From NCBI RefSeq assembly GCF_030317105.1, contig NZ_JASZYG010000005.1:620001-684000 (forward strand): 64,000 nt of DNA. Reading direction: 5' to 3'. Below are positions 1 through 8,673 of the stretch, piece after piece (the stretch's first letter is position 1; the number at the start of each line of letters is the position of its first letter). A program made the translations under genes and the position numbers. The stretch is from Variovorax brevis (lineage in GTDB: Bacteria; Pseudomonadota; Gammaproteobacteria; Burkholderiales; Burkholderiaceae_C). The notes beneath the pieces are model-generated. The model was given only the letters and a program-made list of their open reading frames with translations. It did no database searches and had not been told where the DNA came from.

Positions 1-923
1 CCAAGACACATGTCTACCGGATCATCCGATCGGGGGAGGTGCGCGTGAACAAGGGGCGCGCGCAAGCCGAAACGCGTATCGAGGCCGGCGACCTCATCCG
101 CCTGCCGCCGATGCGCACGTCCGAAACGGCGGCGAATGCGCAGGCCAAGCCGGCTGCACCGGCGCCCGCACGCGAGTACGCCTTGCTTCACGAAGACGAC
201 GCGTTGATCGCCATCGACAAGCCGGCAGGCATTGCCGTGCACGGAGGAAGCGGCGTGAGCTTTGGCGTGATCGAGCAATTGCGCGCGGCGCGGCCGACCG
301 CACGATTCCTGGAACTGGTGCACCGGCTGGACCGCGAAACCTCCGGAATCCTGCTTGTGGCCAAAAAGCGCAGCGCGCTCACGCACCTGCAGGACCAGTT
401 CCGCGAGCGCGAAACCGGCAAGACCTATCTTGCGCTGGTGCTTGGCGAATGGCCCGCCAACAAGAAGGTGCTGGACGCTCCCCTGGCCAGGTATCTCCTG
501 CCGGGTGCCGACGGCGCCCCCGGCGAGGGCGAGCGGCGCGTGCGCGTCGTGCCCAGGGATCATCCCGACGCAATGCGCGCAGTCACCCTCGTCAAGGTTC
601 TGGCGCGCGTGACGCTTCCGGGCGAGGAGGCCCCGTTTTCTCTCCTGGCGGTCACCATCAAGACTGGCCGCACCCATCAGATCCGCGTGCACCTGGCATC
701 GGCAGGGCATCCCATCGCCGGTGACGAAAAGTACGGCGAATTCGCGCGCAACCGCCTTTTGCAAAGGGTCGGCCTCAAGCGGATGTTCCTCCACGCATGG
801 CGGCTTCAATTCAATCACCCGGCCACAGCCGAGCGCATGGCGCTCCAGGCCGATTTGCCTCCCGACCTCGCAGGCGTGCTGCCTGCCACGTTGCTTGCCG
901 AGCTTTCCAAGCCAGAGAAATGA
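1..923 (+). CDS. rluC: 23S rRNA pseudouridine synthase RluC, 5' end cut by window
   Basis: The reading frame is already open at base 3, so the true start lies before the window. The visible part begins in an S4-type RNA-binding segment (IIRSGEVRVNKGR). It continues into the RluA-family catalytic domain, with HRLDRETSG holding the catalytic Asp and KTGRTHQIRVH further on. The family isomerises uridines in 23S rRNA, and RluC modifies positions 955, 2504 and 2580 in E. coli. The next gene starts inside its stop codon (ATGA overlap), which implies translational coupling. RluC is chosen over RluD because of the S4 remnant and overall length, and this sub-family call is less certain than the family. 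Confidence 0.9.
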   Translation, partial: KTHVYRIIRSGEVRVNKGRAQAETRIEAGDLIRLPPMRTSETAANAQAKPAAPAPAREYALLHEDDALIAIDKPAGIAVHGGSGVSFGVIEQLRAARPTARFLELVHRLDRETSGILLVAKKRSALTHLQDQFRERETGKTYLALVLGEWPANKKVLDAPLARYLLPGADGAPGEGERRVRVVPRDHPDAMRAVTLVKVLARVTLPGEEAPFSLLAVTIKTGRTHQIRVHLASAGHPIAGDEKYGEFARNRLLQRVGLKRMFLHAWRLQFNHPATAERMALQADLPPDLAGVLPATLLAELSKPEK

Positions 924-1588
924 CTGATTCCACTTCCCGCCGTTTCGACCTCATCGCCTTCGACTGGGACGGCACGCTCTACGACTCGACGAAGATCATC
1001 GTGCGCAGCATCCAGGCGGCCGTCGTCGATGTGGGCGGTGCCCGGCCGAGCGATCGCGACGCAGCCTGGGTCATCGGTCTGGGCCTGGCAGAGGCCTTGG
1101 CCAAGGCCGCGCCGGACGTTCCGCGCGAGAAATATTCCGAACTGGGCGCCCGATATCGCTTTCACTACGCGCGGCATCACGGCGACCTGACGCTGTTCGA
1201 CGGCGTCCTTTCCCTGCTCGACAGCTTGCGAGACCGGGGCCACAAGCTGGCCGTGGCCACCGGCAAGTCGCGATCTGGCCTCAACGCCGCCCTGGCCACG
1301 GTCGCGCTGCATGGCCGCTTCGATGCTTCGCGCACGGCAGATGAAACCTATGGAAAGCCGCACCCGCGCATGCTCCTCGAATTGATGGAAGAGCAGGGCG
1401 TGACGCCGGAGCGCACTTTGATGATCGGGGACACAACCCACGACCTGCAGCTGGCCATCAATGCCGGCTGTGCCAGCGTTGCCGTGAGTTACGGCGCGCA
1501 CGAGTCGGAGAACTTTGACGCATTGGCCCCCCTCTACATCGCCCATTCGGTGGAAGGGTTGCAGGCATGGTTGTTGCAAAACGGCTGA
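920..1588 (+). CDS. HAD-superfamily phosphatase (Gph/phosphoglycolate phosphatase-like)
   Basis: This 222-residue protein has the HAD motif I FDWDGT at residues 14-19 (nucleophile Asp15, acid/base Asp17), a helical cap, ATGKS as motif II and GDTTHD at 170-175 as motif IV. It is a cytosolic hydrolase of small phosphomonoesters. The family includes phosphoglycolate phosphatase, but the substrate cannot be read from sequence. The ATG at 920 overlaps the rluC stop; an in-frame upstream extension lies inside rluC and was rejected because the HAD fold begins right after this Met. In this order a rluC-HAD pair is common in Burkholderiales. Confidence 0.88.
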   Translation: MTDSTSRRFDLIAFDWDGTLYDSTKIIVRSIQAAVVDVGGARPSDRDAAWVIGLGLAEALAKAAPDVPREKYSELGARYRFHYARHHGDLTLFDGVLSLLDSLRDRGHKLAVATGKSRSGLNAALATVALHGRFDASRTADETYGKPHPRMLLELMEEQGVTPERTLMIGDTTHDLQLAINAGCASVAVSYGAHESENFDALAPLYIAHSVEGLQAWLLQNG

Positions 1589-1615
1589 AATCCCCATCTT
1601 TCGTGATGAAAGTAC

Positions 1616-1981
1616 ATGAGCGAATGCATTCCCCTTTGCAACGCGGCTGACCTCGTCGAGGGTGGCAGGGCTGTGTCCTTCGATGTAGTCCACGGCGGGG
1701 AGAGTTGCCGCGCCTTCGCCATCCGCTTCGAGGGCGCGCCCCATGCGTTCCTCAACCGGTGCAGCCATGTGGCCATGGAACTGGATTTCCAGCCGGACCG
1801 TTTTTTCGACGACACCGGCCAGTGGCTTCTGTGCGCCACACATGGGGCGGTCTACAAGCCCGACACCGGGGAATGCGCCGGTGGCCCGTGCCGCGGAGGG
1901 CTGGTCAAGATCGCCCTGAGCGAACGTGACGGCGTTGTCCACTGGCATACTGACTGGAACTTGAAGCCTTTGGTTTTCTGA
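1616..1981 (+). CDS. Rieske [2Fe-2S] ferredoxin-like protein
   Basis: This 121-residue single-domain Rieske protein has the two cluster-binding pairs: Cys49-x-His51 (RCSH) and Cys73-x-x-His76 (CATHGA). It has no signal peptide or membrane anchor, so it should be a soluble cytosolic electron carrier or ferredoxin component like those of ring-hydroxylating dioxygenases, although no oxygenase gene is nearby. It sits 27 bp after the HAD gene and 1 bp before the peptidase gene, so it is probably co-transcribed with both. Its electron-transfer partner is unknown. Confidence 0.88.
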   Translation: MSECIPLCNAADLVEGGRAVSFDVVHGGESCRAFAIRFEGAPHAFLNRCSHVAMELDFQPDRFFDDTGQWLLCATHGAVYKPDTGECAGGPCRGGLVKIALSERDGVVHWHTDWNLKPLVF

Positions 1982-1982
1982 C

Positions 1983-3011
1983 ATGACCGACCCGATCCGC
2001 ACGGAACCAGAAGGTTTCGAACCCTTTGAACAACCGCCCCCAGCGCCCGGCCGCAGCACGCCCCGAGGTGAGGCCGCGCTGTCCGCCGGCTGGGAGCGCG
2101 CGACGCTCGAAAAGCTCGCCTTTGCGTCGCTCAATGAGCAGAAGGCCGCCCGGCGCTGGAAGATCGGCATGCGCCTGGCTTGGCTCGTGTTTTTCATTGC
2201 GCTGGTCTGGCTGGGTTTCTCTCGTGCGACGCCCACCTCCGCCAAATCTTCGCCGCATACCGCCGTGGTCGAAATCAAGGGCGAAATTGCGTACGGAGCC
2301 GACGCCAGCGCCGAGTTCATCACGGCGGCCATGAAGGCGGCCCTGGAGGACGACGGGTCCAAGGCCCTGGTGCTGCTGATCAATTCTCCCGGCGGCAGTC
2401 CGGTGCAGGCCGGCATCATTGCCGACGAGATCAAGCGCATGCGCGCAAAGTACAACAAGCCGGTCTACGCGGTGGTTGAGGAATCCTGCGCCTCGGCGGC
2501 TTATTACATCGCCGCGGCTGCAGACCAGATCTTTGTCGACAAGGCCAGCCTGGTCGGCAGCATCGGCGTCCTGATGGATGGCTTTGGGTTCACCGGCATC
2601 ATGGAAAAGGCCGGCGTCGAGCGGCGCCTGCTCACGGCCGGCGAGAACAAGGGCTTCCTGGACCCGTTCAGTCCGATGTCGGACGCGCAGAAGGCGCACG
2701 CCCAGGCGATGCTCGACCAGATTCACCAGCAGTTCATCGGCGTGGTCAAGGCGGGCCGCGGGGATCGCCTCAAGGTGCAAACGCCTGGCTTGTTCAGTGG
2801 CCTGTTCTGGACGGGGCAGCAGGCCGTTGAGCTGGGTCTGGCCGATCAGTTGGGCAGCGTCGACTTCGTGGCGCGCGAGATCGTCAAGGCCGAAGAACTC
2901 ATCGACTACACGCGACGTGACAACGTGGCCGAGCGTCTGGCCAAGCGCTTTGGCGCGGCCTTTGCCCAAGCCACGTGGAGCGCCGTGCGCTCTGGGCCCG
3001 CCCTGCGCTAA
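1983..3011 (+). CDS. sppA: S49-family signal peptide peptidase, membrane-anchored
   Basis: A 342-residue protein with a proline-rich cytosolic N-terminus, one transmembrane helix at about residues 62-80 and a peptidase S49 domain. Visible motifs are NSPGGS (135-140), the nucleophile region ASAAYY (Ser171), GSIGV (192-196) and GENKGF with the general base Lys223; this is the Ser/Lys dyad of SppA enzymes. The family degrades signal peptides left in the inner membrane. It is the short, single-domain type (about half of E. coli SppA), typical of betaproteobacteria. Its start follows the Rieske stop by one base. Confidence 0.9.
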   Translation: MTDPIRTEPEGFEPFEQPPPAPGRSTPRGEAALSAGWERATLEKLAFASLNEQKAARRWKIGMRLAWLVFFIALVWLGFSRATPTSAKSSPHTAVVEIKGEIAYGADASAEFITAAMKAALEDDGSKALVLLINSPGGSPVQAGIIADEIKRMRAKYNKPVYAVVEESCASAAYYIAAAADQIFVDKASLVGSIGVLMDGFGFTGIMEKAGVERRLLTAGENKGFLDPFSPMSDAQKAHAQAMLDQIHQQFIGVVKAGRGDRLKVQTPGLFSGLFWTGQQAVELGLADQLGSVDFVAREIVKAEELIDYTRRDNVAERLAKRFGAAFAQATWSAVRSGPALR

Positions 3012-3016
3012 GTGCG

Positions 3017-4189
3017 CTAAGGCCCGCTTCTCTCGACCGACCCGGTTCCTGCGCGACCGGCGGAAAAGGCCAATGCCGCCGCAAAGGCGACGACAAGATA
3101 AAGCGCCGCCGTCAATGAACTGACTTTGGCGACAAAGCCGATCACTGGCGGTCCACACATGAATCCCAGGTACGCGGCCGCTGCGACGGCGGCAATGCCG
3201 CGCGCAGGCTCCACGCCCGGCTGGCGCGCCGCGGCGGAAAACAGCACCGGAACAACGTTGGCAAATCCGACGCCAACGCCCGCAAACCCTGCCAGGGCAA
3301 CCCACGGCGTCGATGTGAGCAGCACCAGCGCCATGGATGCGGCCGCCAGGAGTGCACTGGCGCGAAGCAAAGTCGCTGGATCAAAGCGGGCGCGCAGGGC
3401 GTCTCCCGCAAACCGGGCCGCTGCCATGGCCGCTGAAAAACTCGCATACGCCAGCGCTGCCTGCTCCTGCGGGCTGTCGAGTTCCTGCTGCAGGTACAGA
3501 ACGCTCCAGTCATAAATGGCGCCTTCCGCAATCAGCCCCAAGGCGGCGAGGATGCCCAGCACAACGAGTGCGCCGCGCGGCAACTGAAAGGCGGCCTCGG
3601 CGTCAGCGGACCGTGTCATGTGGCTGGGAAGCATCAGCCGCGTGGCCCAGGCGATCGCCAACGCGTTCGCGAGGGCGACCCACAGGAGGTGTTGTCCCGG
3701 TGGCATGCCCGCGGCAAGTGCCGCACCGCCCGTCGTGGCGCCGGCCATGCCGCCCAGGCTGAACATGCCGTGCATGCCACTCATCAGCGGCTTGGCGCTC
3801 AAGGCTTCGAGCTGCGCTGCGTCGGTGTTGATGGCGACGTCGAACACGCTGGTCACGACGCCGAAAACCGCAAGCAGGGCAAGGAGCGCCCCATACCCCG
3901 GCATGGCGATCAGGCCCGCCAGCAGCAACGCGTAGACGGTGCCACAAGCGCCAGCGGCGCCGCGGGCGCCATGGCGGCCGATCCAGCGGCTGGCCTGCGT
4001 CAGCCCCGCAAGAGCGCCAATGCCGGCGGCCAGCATGGCCAACCCGAGTTGGGCCTCGTCGATCCCGTAGTGCGCCTTGACGGTCGGAATGTGCACGCCC
4101 CACGTCGCGAAGATGAAGCCCGAACAGAAAAACTGCGTGCGGGTGGCCCAGCGGGCCGACGCGGGTGCTGGCGCGGCGTTCGGGCCCAA
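3017..4189 (-). CDS. MFS transporter
   Basis: About 390 residues rich in alternating hydrophobic stretches (some 12 helices), with features of the major facilitator superfamily, for example the loop SRWIGRHGARG after helix 2 (motif A-like). It resembles the YbjJ/FucP-type branch, but the substrate is unknown. No ATG suits the N-terminus: TTG at 4189 or CTG at 4195 lie next to the stop of the upstream methyltransferase gene and are the likely starts. A longer frame to 4273 would overlap that gene by about 80 bp and was not chosen. It is convergent with the peptidase gene; only five bases separate the stops. Confidence 0.82.
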   Translation of the reverse strand: MGPNAAPAPASARWATRTQFFCSGFIFATWGVHIPTVKAHYGIDEAQLGLAMLAAGIGALAGLTQASRWIGRHGARGAAGACGTVYALLLAGLIAMPGYGALLALLAVFGVVTSVFDVAINTDAAQLEALSAKPLMSGMHGMFSLGGMAGATTGGAALAAGMPPGQHLLWVALANALAIAWATRLMLPSHMTRSADAEAAFQLPRGALVVLGILAALGLIAEGAIYDWSVLYLQQELDSPQEQAALAYASFSAAMAAARFAGDALRARFDPATLLRASALLAAASMALVLLTSTPWVALAGFAGVGVGFANVVPVLFSAAARQPGVEPARGIAAVAAAAYLGFMCGPPVIGFVAKVSSLTAALYLVVAFAAALAFSAGRAGTGSVERSGP

Positions 4190-4191
4190 GG

Positions 4192-4953
4192 TCAGCGCCC
4201 GATCGCGAAGACGGCGGGCAAGCGGTCGTGCGCCGGCGTGGGCTGGCTGCGCCACGCCTTGACGGTCAGGCAACGCACGCTCGCATCGGGCAGCGTGATC
4301 CCCCGCGCCACGGACATGCGCGTGTTGTGCTGCAAGTTTTGCATCAGGGCCTGAAAGATGGCGGCGTTGCGATACGGCGTCTCGATGAACAGCTGCGTTT
4401 GTCCCGTGCGCAGCGCCAGTGCCTCCAGTTCGCGGATGCGCCGCGTGCGGTCCTGCGCGTCTTGCGGCAGATAGCCCACGAATGCGAAGTTCTGGCCATT
4501 GAGACCGCTTGCCGCGAGCGCCAGCAGAAGGGAAACGGGGCCGCTCAGCGGGACGACGGTCAATCCCAGTTCGTGCGCTGCCTTCACCACGGAGGAGCCG
4601 GGATCGGCCACGGCCGGCATGCCCGCCTCGCTCAAGAGCCCGACATCGTGCCCTTCAAGGGCGGGCGCCAGGAGCGGCCGCGCATCGAATTGCCCTGCGT
4701 GATCGCCTTTCTTGTGGACCTCTCGTGGCAATTCCTGAAACTGCTGGGCTTGCAGCGGCGCCGCCAATGGCACCAGCGCCTCGATGCGCTTGAGATAGGC
4801 GCGCGCTGACTTGGCGTTCTCGCAGATCCAGTGCGTCAGGGCTGCGGCCGCCCGAAGCGTGCCCAGCGGCACCGTCTCGTCCACGGGGGTCTGCGCGTCG
4901 CACCCAAAATCGAGCGGAGCGGGCACCAGGTACAGCTTGCCGTGAGCGCTCAC
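4192..4953 (-). CDS. SAM-dependent methyltransferase of the tetrapyrrole-methylase (RsmI-like) family
   Basis: A 253-residue PF00590-type protein. It begins GKLYLVPAPL and carries LLSEAGMPAVADPGS, which matches the conserved S-D/E-A-G-x-P-x-x-x-D-P-G motif of RsmI (16S rRNA 2'-O-methyl-C1402). It also has FIETPYRN, another RsmI signature. It is divergent enough from RsmI proper to be a paralogue with an unknown substrate. The start is a GTG whose last bases form the TGA of yceF (GTGA overlap), so translation is probably coupled. Cytosolic. Confidence 0.8.
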   Translation of the reverse strand: MSAHGKLYLVPAPLDFGCDAQTPVDETVPLGTLRAAAALTHWICENAKSARAYLKRIEALVPLAAPLQAQQFQELPREVHKKGDHAGQFDARPLLAPALEGHDVGLLSEAGMPAVADPGSSVVKAAHELGLTVVPLSGPVSLLLALAASGLNGQNFAFVGYLPQDAQDRTRRIRELEALALRTGQTQLFIETPYRNAAIFQALMQNLQHNTRMSVARGITLPDASVRCLTVKAWRSQPTPAHDRLPAVFAIGR

Positions 4954-5534
4954 AGCAACTCCACACCGGCCGCCCGCAACATGTTGCACGTGCGAATCAA
5001 GGGAAGGCCGACCAATGCCGTGGGGTCGTCGCTGTCGATGGCTTCCAGCAGCGCGATGCCCATGCCCTCGCTCTTGGCGCTTCCGGCGCAGTCGTAGGGC
5101 TGCTCGGCCTGAAGGTAAGTCTCGATGGCCGCATCGCTCAAATTGCGAAACACGACGCGCACCGGTGCCAGATCGCGCTGCTGAAAGCCTGTGGCGTGGC
5201 AGACGACGGCGACGGCGGTCTGGAAAATGAGCGTCTGGCCACTCATGTGGCGCAGCTGCGCAGTGGCGCGCTCATGGTTGCCCGGCTTGCCGAGCGCTTC
5301 GCCCCGCAAATCGGCGACCTGGTCCGAGCCGATCACCACGGCGTCGGGAAATTCGCGCGCCACGGCCTCGGCCTTGGCGAGCGCCAGCCGCTCGGCCAGC
5401 GCTTGGGGCGTTTCACCCTCCAGTGCTGTTTCATCGACACCGGGCGATTGCACCTCGAAGGGAAAACGCAGGCGAGAAAGCAGTTCGCGCCGGTACCGGG
5501 AGGTCGACGCCAGAATCACAGTCCTTTTTTGCAT
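4950..5534 (-). CDS. yceF: Maf-family nucleotide pyrophosphatase (YceF type)
   Basis: 194 residues with the Maf N-terminal signature ILASTSRYRRELL and IGSDQVA for the metal/catalytic region. The arrangement STSRYRREL plus SDQVADLRGEALGKPG resembles E. coli YceF, which hydrolyses m7GTP and related modified nucleotides, rather than the dTTP/UTP-specific Maf. It is divergent from yceD with 46 bp between start codons, a neighbourhood conserved in E. coli (yceF/yceD-rpmF-plsX-fab). Confidence 0.9.
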   Translation of the reverse strand: MQKRTVILASTSRYRRELLSRLRFPFEVQSPGVDETALEGETPQALAERLALAKAEAVAREFPDAVVIGSDQVADLRGEALGKPGNHERATAQLRHMSGQTLIFQTAVAVVCHATGFQQRDLAPVRVVFRNLSDAAIETYLQAEQPYDCAGSAKSEGMGIALLEAIDSDDPTALVGLPLIRTCNMLRAAGVELL

Positions 5535-5580
5535 GTGCCGATTGTGTGGGATGACAGCGCAAGCGGATTAGACTGAGCGG

Positions 5581-6129
5581 ATGAAGAGAGAATTCGCACC
5601 CGCACGGCTGGACGTCGCCGGGTTTGCCGAGGCCGGGGCAAGCTTGTCGGCTGAAGATGTGCTGGGTCACTTCCCGCGACTGGCCGCCGAGGCGGTCGAG
5701 CCCGATGGTGATGCGCGCGTGCAATGGACGGCGGTCGGCGAGCAGCGCAAAGACTCCGCTGGCGGCGCGCAGCCGTGGCTCCATCTGGAAGCTGAAACCT
5801 CGGTCCCGCTGGTTTGCCAGCGCTGCCTGCTGCCGGTTCAGACACCCCTGTACGTCGACCGGTGGTTCCGTTTTGCGCCGGACGAAGACACCGCCGCGGC
5901 GCAGGACGAGGAGTCAGACGAAGACGTTCTGGTGGTCAGCAGGGATTTCGACCTGCATGCCCTGATCGAGGACGAACTGCTCATGGAAATTCCAGTGACG
6001 CCCCGCCACGATGAGTGCCCGGAGGAGGTTCCGCTGTCGGCAGTCGACCCCGACTTCGACCAGGCCGAGAAAGAGCGCCCCAATCCCTTCGCCGCGCTGG
6101 CCAAACTGCGCGACGGCAAGGCGGAGTAG
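5581..6129 (+). CDS. yceD: YceD family protein (DUF177), 23S rRNA accumulation factor
   Basis: 182 residues; an acidic protein with the DUF177 core, including the LVCQRCLLPVQTPL segment with its Cys-x-x-Cys pair and the acidic stretch that follows. In E. coli and plants, YceD homologues are needed for normal 23S rRNA accumulation. The position directly before rpmF (L32) is the conserved context. Co-transcription with rpmF is possible, though a good -10 element sits in the gap. Confidence 0.9.
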   Translation: MKREFAPARLDVAGFAEAGASLSAEDVLGHFPRLAAEAVEPDGDARVQWTAVGEQRKDSAGGAQPWLHLEAETSVPLVCQRCLLPVQTPLYVDRWFRFAPDEDTAAAQDEESDEDVLVVSRDFDLHALIEDELLMEIPVTPRHDECPEEVPLSAVDPDFDQAEKERPNPFAALAKLRDGKAE

Positions 6130-6158
6130 GGGGCTGGCGTGCTTGGCGACAGTTGCGC

Positions 6159-6164
6159 TATAAT
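6159..6164 (+). promoter_or_regulatory. -10 hexamer candidate upstream of rpmF
   Basis: A perfect TATAAT lies about 140 bp before rpmF in the 173 bp yceD-rpmF gap. No convincing -35 box was found at 16-18 bp upstream, so this is a candidate only. The leader that follows is long enough for regulation but has no recognised riboswitch. Confidence 0.4.
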
Positions 6165-6302
6165 CGTGGGCTTCGCGCGTGCCATGCCGCTTTGCCTTGA
6201 GTTCGAACAACTGAATTGTTCGGGCATTGGCGAGAAGGGAATTGACAGGCAATCCTTTGCCGCACGCCCGCCCTCCAACCTAACCGAATTTCAGGAGCCA
6301 GC

Positions 6303-6485
6303 ATGGCCGTTCAACAAAACAAGAAGTCGCCGTCCAAGCGCGGTATGCATCGTTCGCACAACGCGCTGGATGTGCCCGGCATCGCCGTCGAGCCCACCAC
6401 CGGCGAAACGCATCTGCGTCACCACATCAGCCCCACCGGCTTCTATCGCGGCCGCAAGGTGCTCAAGACCAAGTCTGAAGCCTGA
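6303..6485 (+). CDS. rpmF: 50S ribosomal protein L32
   Basis: A 60-residue basic protein with the L32 start MAVQQNKKSPSKRGMHRSHN and the C-terminal HHISPTGFYRGRKV. It is a structural component of the large ribosomal subunit. The length is normal for proteobacteria. A good Shine-Dalgarno (AGGAG) sits 6 bp before the ATG. The four-cysteine zinc site of some L32 versions is absent, as in most proteobacteria. Confidence 0.97.
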   Translation: MAVQQNKKSPSKRGMHRSHNALDVPGIAVEPTTGETHLRHHISPTGFYRGRKVLKTKSEA

Positions 6486-6502
6486 TCGCCGTTTTTCACG
6501 CC

Positions 6503-6545
6503 AAGGCCCGAAGCTACTTTTGCCGTAGCGTCGGGCCTTTGTTTT
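6503..6545 (+). terminator. Hairpin and T-rich tail between rpmF and plsX (terminator or attenuator)
   Basis: The arms at 6503-6517 and 6525-6539 pair over 15 positions with one mismatch around a 7-base loop (TTTTGCC), followed by TGTTTTG. It lies only 7 bp before the plsX ATG and fills the space where a Shine-Dalgarno should be. It could end rpmF transcripts, let some read-through into the fab genes, or control plsX translation. Confidence 0.75.
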
Positions 6546-6546
6546 G

Positions 6547-7638
6547 ATGGCTACGACTTCCGCATTCAATTCCGCCCCCTCGTCTGCAATCACGCTGGCC
6601 GTTGATTGCATGGGTGGCGACCATGGCCCCGGCATCACGCTGCCGGCTTGCCGCGCCTTTCTCGAGCGCCACCCGCAGGCTTCTTTGCTGCTCGTCGGCG
6701 CGCCCGCGGCGCTGGAGGGCTTCTCGCATCCGCGTGCCCGCGTCGTGCCGGCCAGTGAGGTCGTCGGCATGGATGACCCCATCGAAATTGCTCTTCGCAA
6801 GAAGAAGGATTCGTCGATGCGCGTGGCCATCCAGCAGGTCAAGGATGGCGCCGCACAGGCGGCGGTGTCTGCTGGCAACACGGGCGCGCTGATGGCGATT
6901 GCCCGGTATTTGCTCAAGACGCTGGACGGCATCGACCGGCCGGCCATTGCGCCCCAACTGCCCAACGTCAAGGGCGCGGCCACCACCGTGCTCGACCTGG
7001 GTGCCAACGTCGATTGCGACGCCGAGGATCTGCTTCAATTTGCCGTACTGGGCTCTGCGCTGGTTTCGGCGCTTACCGGCAATGAATCGCCATCCGTCGG
7101 TTTGCTCAATATTGGTGAAGAAGCGATCAAGGGCAGCGAAACGATCAAAAAGGCCTCCGTACTGCTTCGAACGGCTGCCAATTCGCAAGACCTGAATTTC
7201 TACGGGAATGTCGAGGGCAACGACATTTTCAAGGGAACGACCGACATCGTCGTGTGCGACGGTTTCGTGGGCAACGTGGCACTCAAGGCCAGCGAAGGCG
7301 TTGCCTCGATGATCGGGGAATTCATTCGGTTCGAGTTTTCGCGCAGCATTTTCACGAAACTTGCTGCCATCGCGGCCTATCCTGTTCTCAAATCCTTCAA
7401 AAACCGCTTGGATCACCGCCGCTACAACGGCGCTGCGCTGCTCGGTTTGCGCGGGCTGGTGTTCAAGAGCCACGGTTCGGCTGACGACGTCGCGTTCGGC
7501 TATGCGCTGGATCGCGCTTATGATGCCGCTCGCAACAATTTGCTCGACCGAGTTCGGGCCCGCATCGCGCACGCTGCACCGCTTCTTGCGCGCAAAGAAT
7601 CCGCGGCGCCGGCCGAAAAGGCAGCGCTTCAAGTTTGA
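6547..7638 (+). CDS. plsX: Phosphate acyltransferase PlsX
   Basis: 363 residues with the PlsX signature VDCMGGDHGP near the N-terminus and SAGNTGALMA, VCDGFVGNVALK and GLVFKSHG further on. PlsX makes acyl-phosphate from acyl-ACP, the first committed donor for PlsY in phosphatidic-acid synthesis; it is a peripheral inner-membrane enzyme. The ATG at 6547 is preferred to a TTG three bases earlier. No clear ribosome-binding site precedes it because the hairpin occupies that position. Its stop shares a base with the fabH start (TGATG). Confidence 0.96.
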   Translation: MATTSAFNSAPSSAITLAVDCMGGDHGPGITLPACRAFLERHPQASLLLVGAPAALEGFSHPRARVVPASEVVGMDDPIEIALRKKKDSSMRVAIQQVKDGAAQAAVSAGNTGALMAIARYLLKTLDGIDRPAIAPQLPNVKGAATTVLDLGANVDCDAEDLLQFAVLGSALVSALTGNESPSVGLLNIGEEAIKGSETIKKASVLLRTAANSQDLNFYGNVEGNDIFKGTTDIVVCDGFVGNVALKASEGVASMIGEFIRFEFSRSIFTKLAAIAAYPVLKSFKNRLDHRRYNGAALLGLRGLVFKSHGSADDVAFGYALDRAYDAARNNLLDRVRARIAHAAPLLARKESAAPAEKAALQV

Positions 7639-8615
7639 TGTCCTCCTATTCACGCATTACCGGGACCGGCAGTTACCTGCCGCCGCGCCGGGTTACCAAC
7701 GACGACCTCGCCCGCGAACTTGCAGGGCGCGGCATCGAAACCTCCGACCAATGGATCGTGGAGCGCACGGGTATTCGCGCGCGTCACTTCGCGGCGCCCG
7801 AAGTCACCAGCAGCGACTTGGGTTTCGAGGCGGCGCGTCATGCGCTGGAGGCCGCAGGCCGCACGGCCAGCGACGTGGACCTCATCATCGTCGCGACGTC
7901 GACGCCTGACATGGTGTTTCCGTCCTCTGCAGCGATCCTGCAAAACAAGCTGGGCATCGCCGGGTGTCCGGCGTTCGACGTGCAAGCCGTTTGCAGTGGC
8001 TTCGTCTACGCACTGACGGTGGCGGACGCCATGATTCGCACCGGCACGGCAAAGTGCGCGCTGGTCGTCGGTGCCGAAGTCTTTTCCCGAATCCTTGATT
8101 TCAACGATCGCACGACCTGCGTTCTTTTCGGAGACGGCGCCGGCGCGGTGGTGCTCGAGGCGAGCGAAACGCCGGGCATCCTGGCGAGCGATCTGCACGC
8201 CGATGGCAAGCACGTCGGCATCCTGTGTGTCCCCGGCCAGGTGTCGGGCGGCCAGGTGCTCGGTACGCCACTGCTGCACATGGATGGTCAAGCGGTGTTC
8301 AAGCTGGCGGTGCGCGTCCTCGAAGAAGCCGCGCGGGCCACGCTGGCCAAGGCCGGCAAAGCCGATACAGACATTGACTGGCTCATTCCGCACCAAGCCA
8401 ACATCCGCATCATGGAAGGCACGGCCAAAAAGCTCAAGCTGCCGCGCGAGAAGCTGATCGTGACGGTGCACGAGCACGGCAACACCTCGGCGGCGTCCAT
8501 TCCGCTCGCACTCGATGACGCAGTGCGCAGCGGCAAGGTCAAGAAGAACGACACCGTCATGCTCGAAGGTGTTGGCGGCGGCTTTACCTGGGGCGCCGTC
8601 CTGTTGAATATGTAA
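7638..8615 (+). CDS. fabH: 3-oxoacyl-ACP synthase III (FabH)
   Basis: 325 residues with the thiolase-fold Cys119 (VQAVCSGFVYAL), His in IPHQANIRI and Asn in EHGNTSAAS, the complete KASIII catalytic triad. It condenses acetyl-CoA with malonyl-ACP to start fatty-acid synthesis. The start overlaps the plsX stop by one base, so translation is probably coupled. Full family length. Confidence 0.97.
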   Translation: MSSYSRITGTGSYLPPRRVTNDDLARELAGRGIETSDQWIVERTGIRARHFAAPEVTSSDLGFEAARHALEAAGRTASDVDLIIVATSTPDMVFPSSAAILQNKLGIAGCPAFDVQAVCSGFVYALTVADAMIRTGTAKCALVVGAEVFSRILDFNDRTTCVLFGDGAGAVVLEASETPGILASDLHADGKHVGILCVPGQVSGGQVLGTPLLHMDGQAVFKLAVRVLEEAARATLAKAGKADTDIDWLIPHQANIRIMEGTAKKLKLPREKLIVTVHEHGNTSAASIPLALDDAVRSGKVKKNDTVMLEGVGGGFTWGAVLLNM

Positions 8616-8673
8616 TGCAGGTAGCGCGCGGCGCCCGCGAGACCGGCGCCGCACGTTGCTGGAGACAAGATCA

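Noticed and set aside
815..2458. Long minus-strand frame opposite the HAD, Rieske and peptidase genes
   Set aside because: Three genes with clear catalytic motifs occupy the plus strand here; the antisense translation has no recognisable domain.
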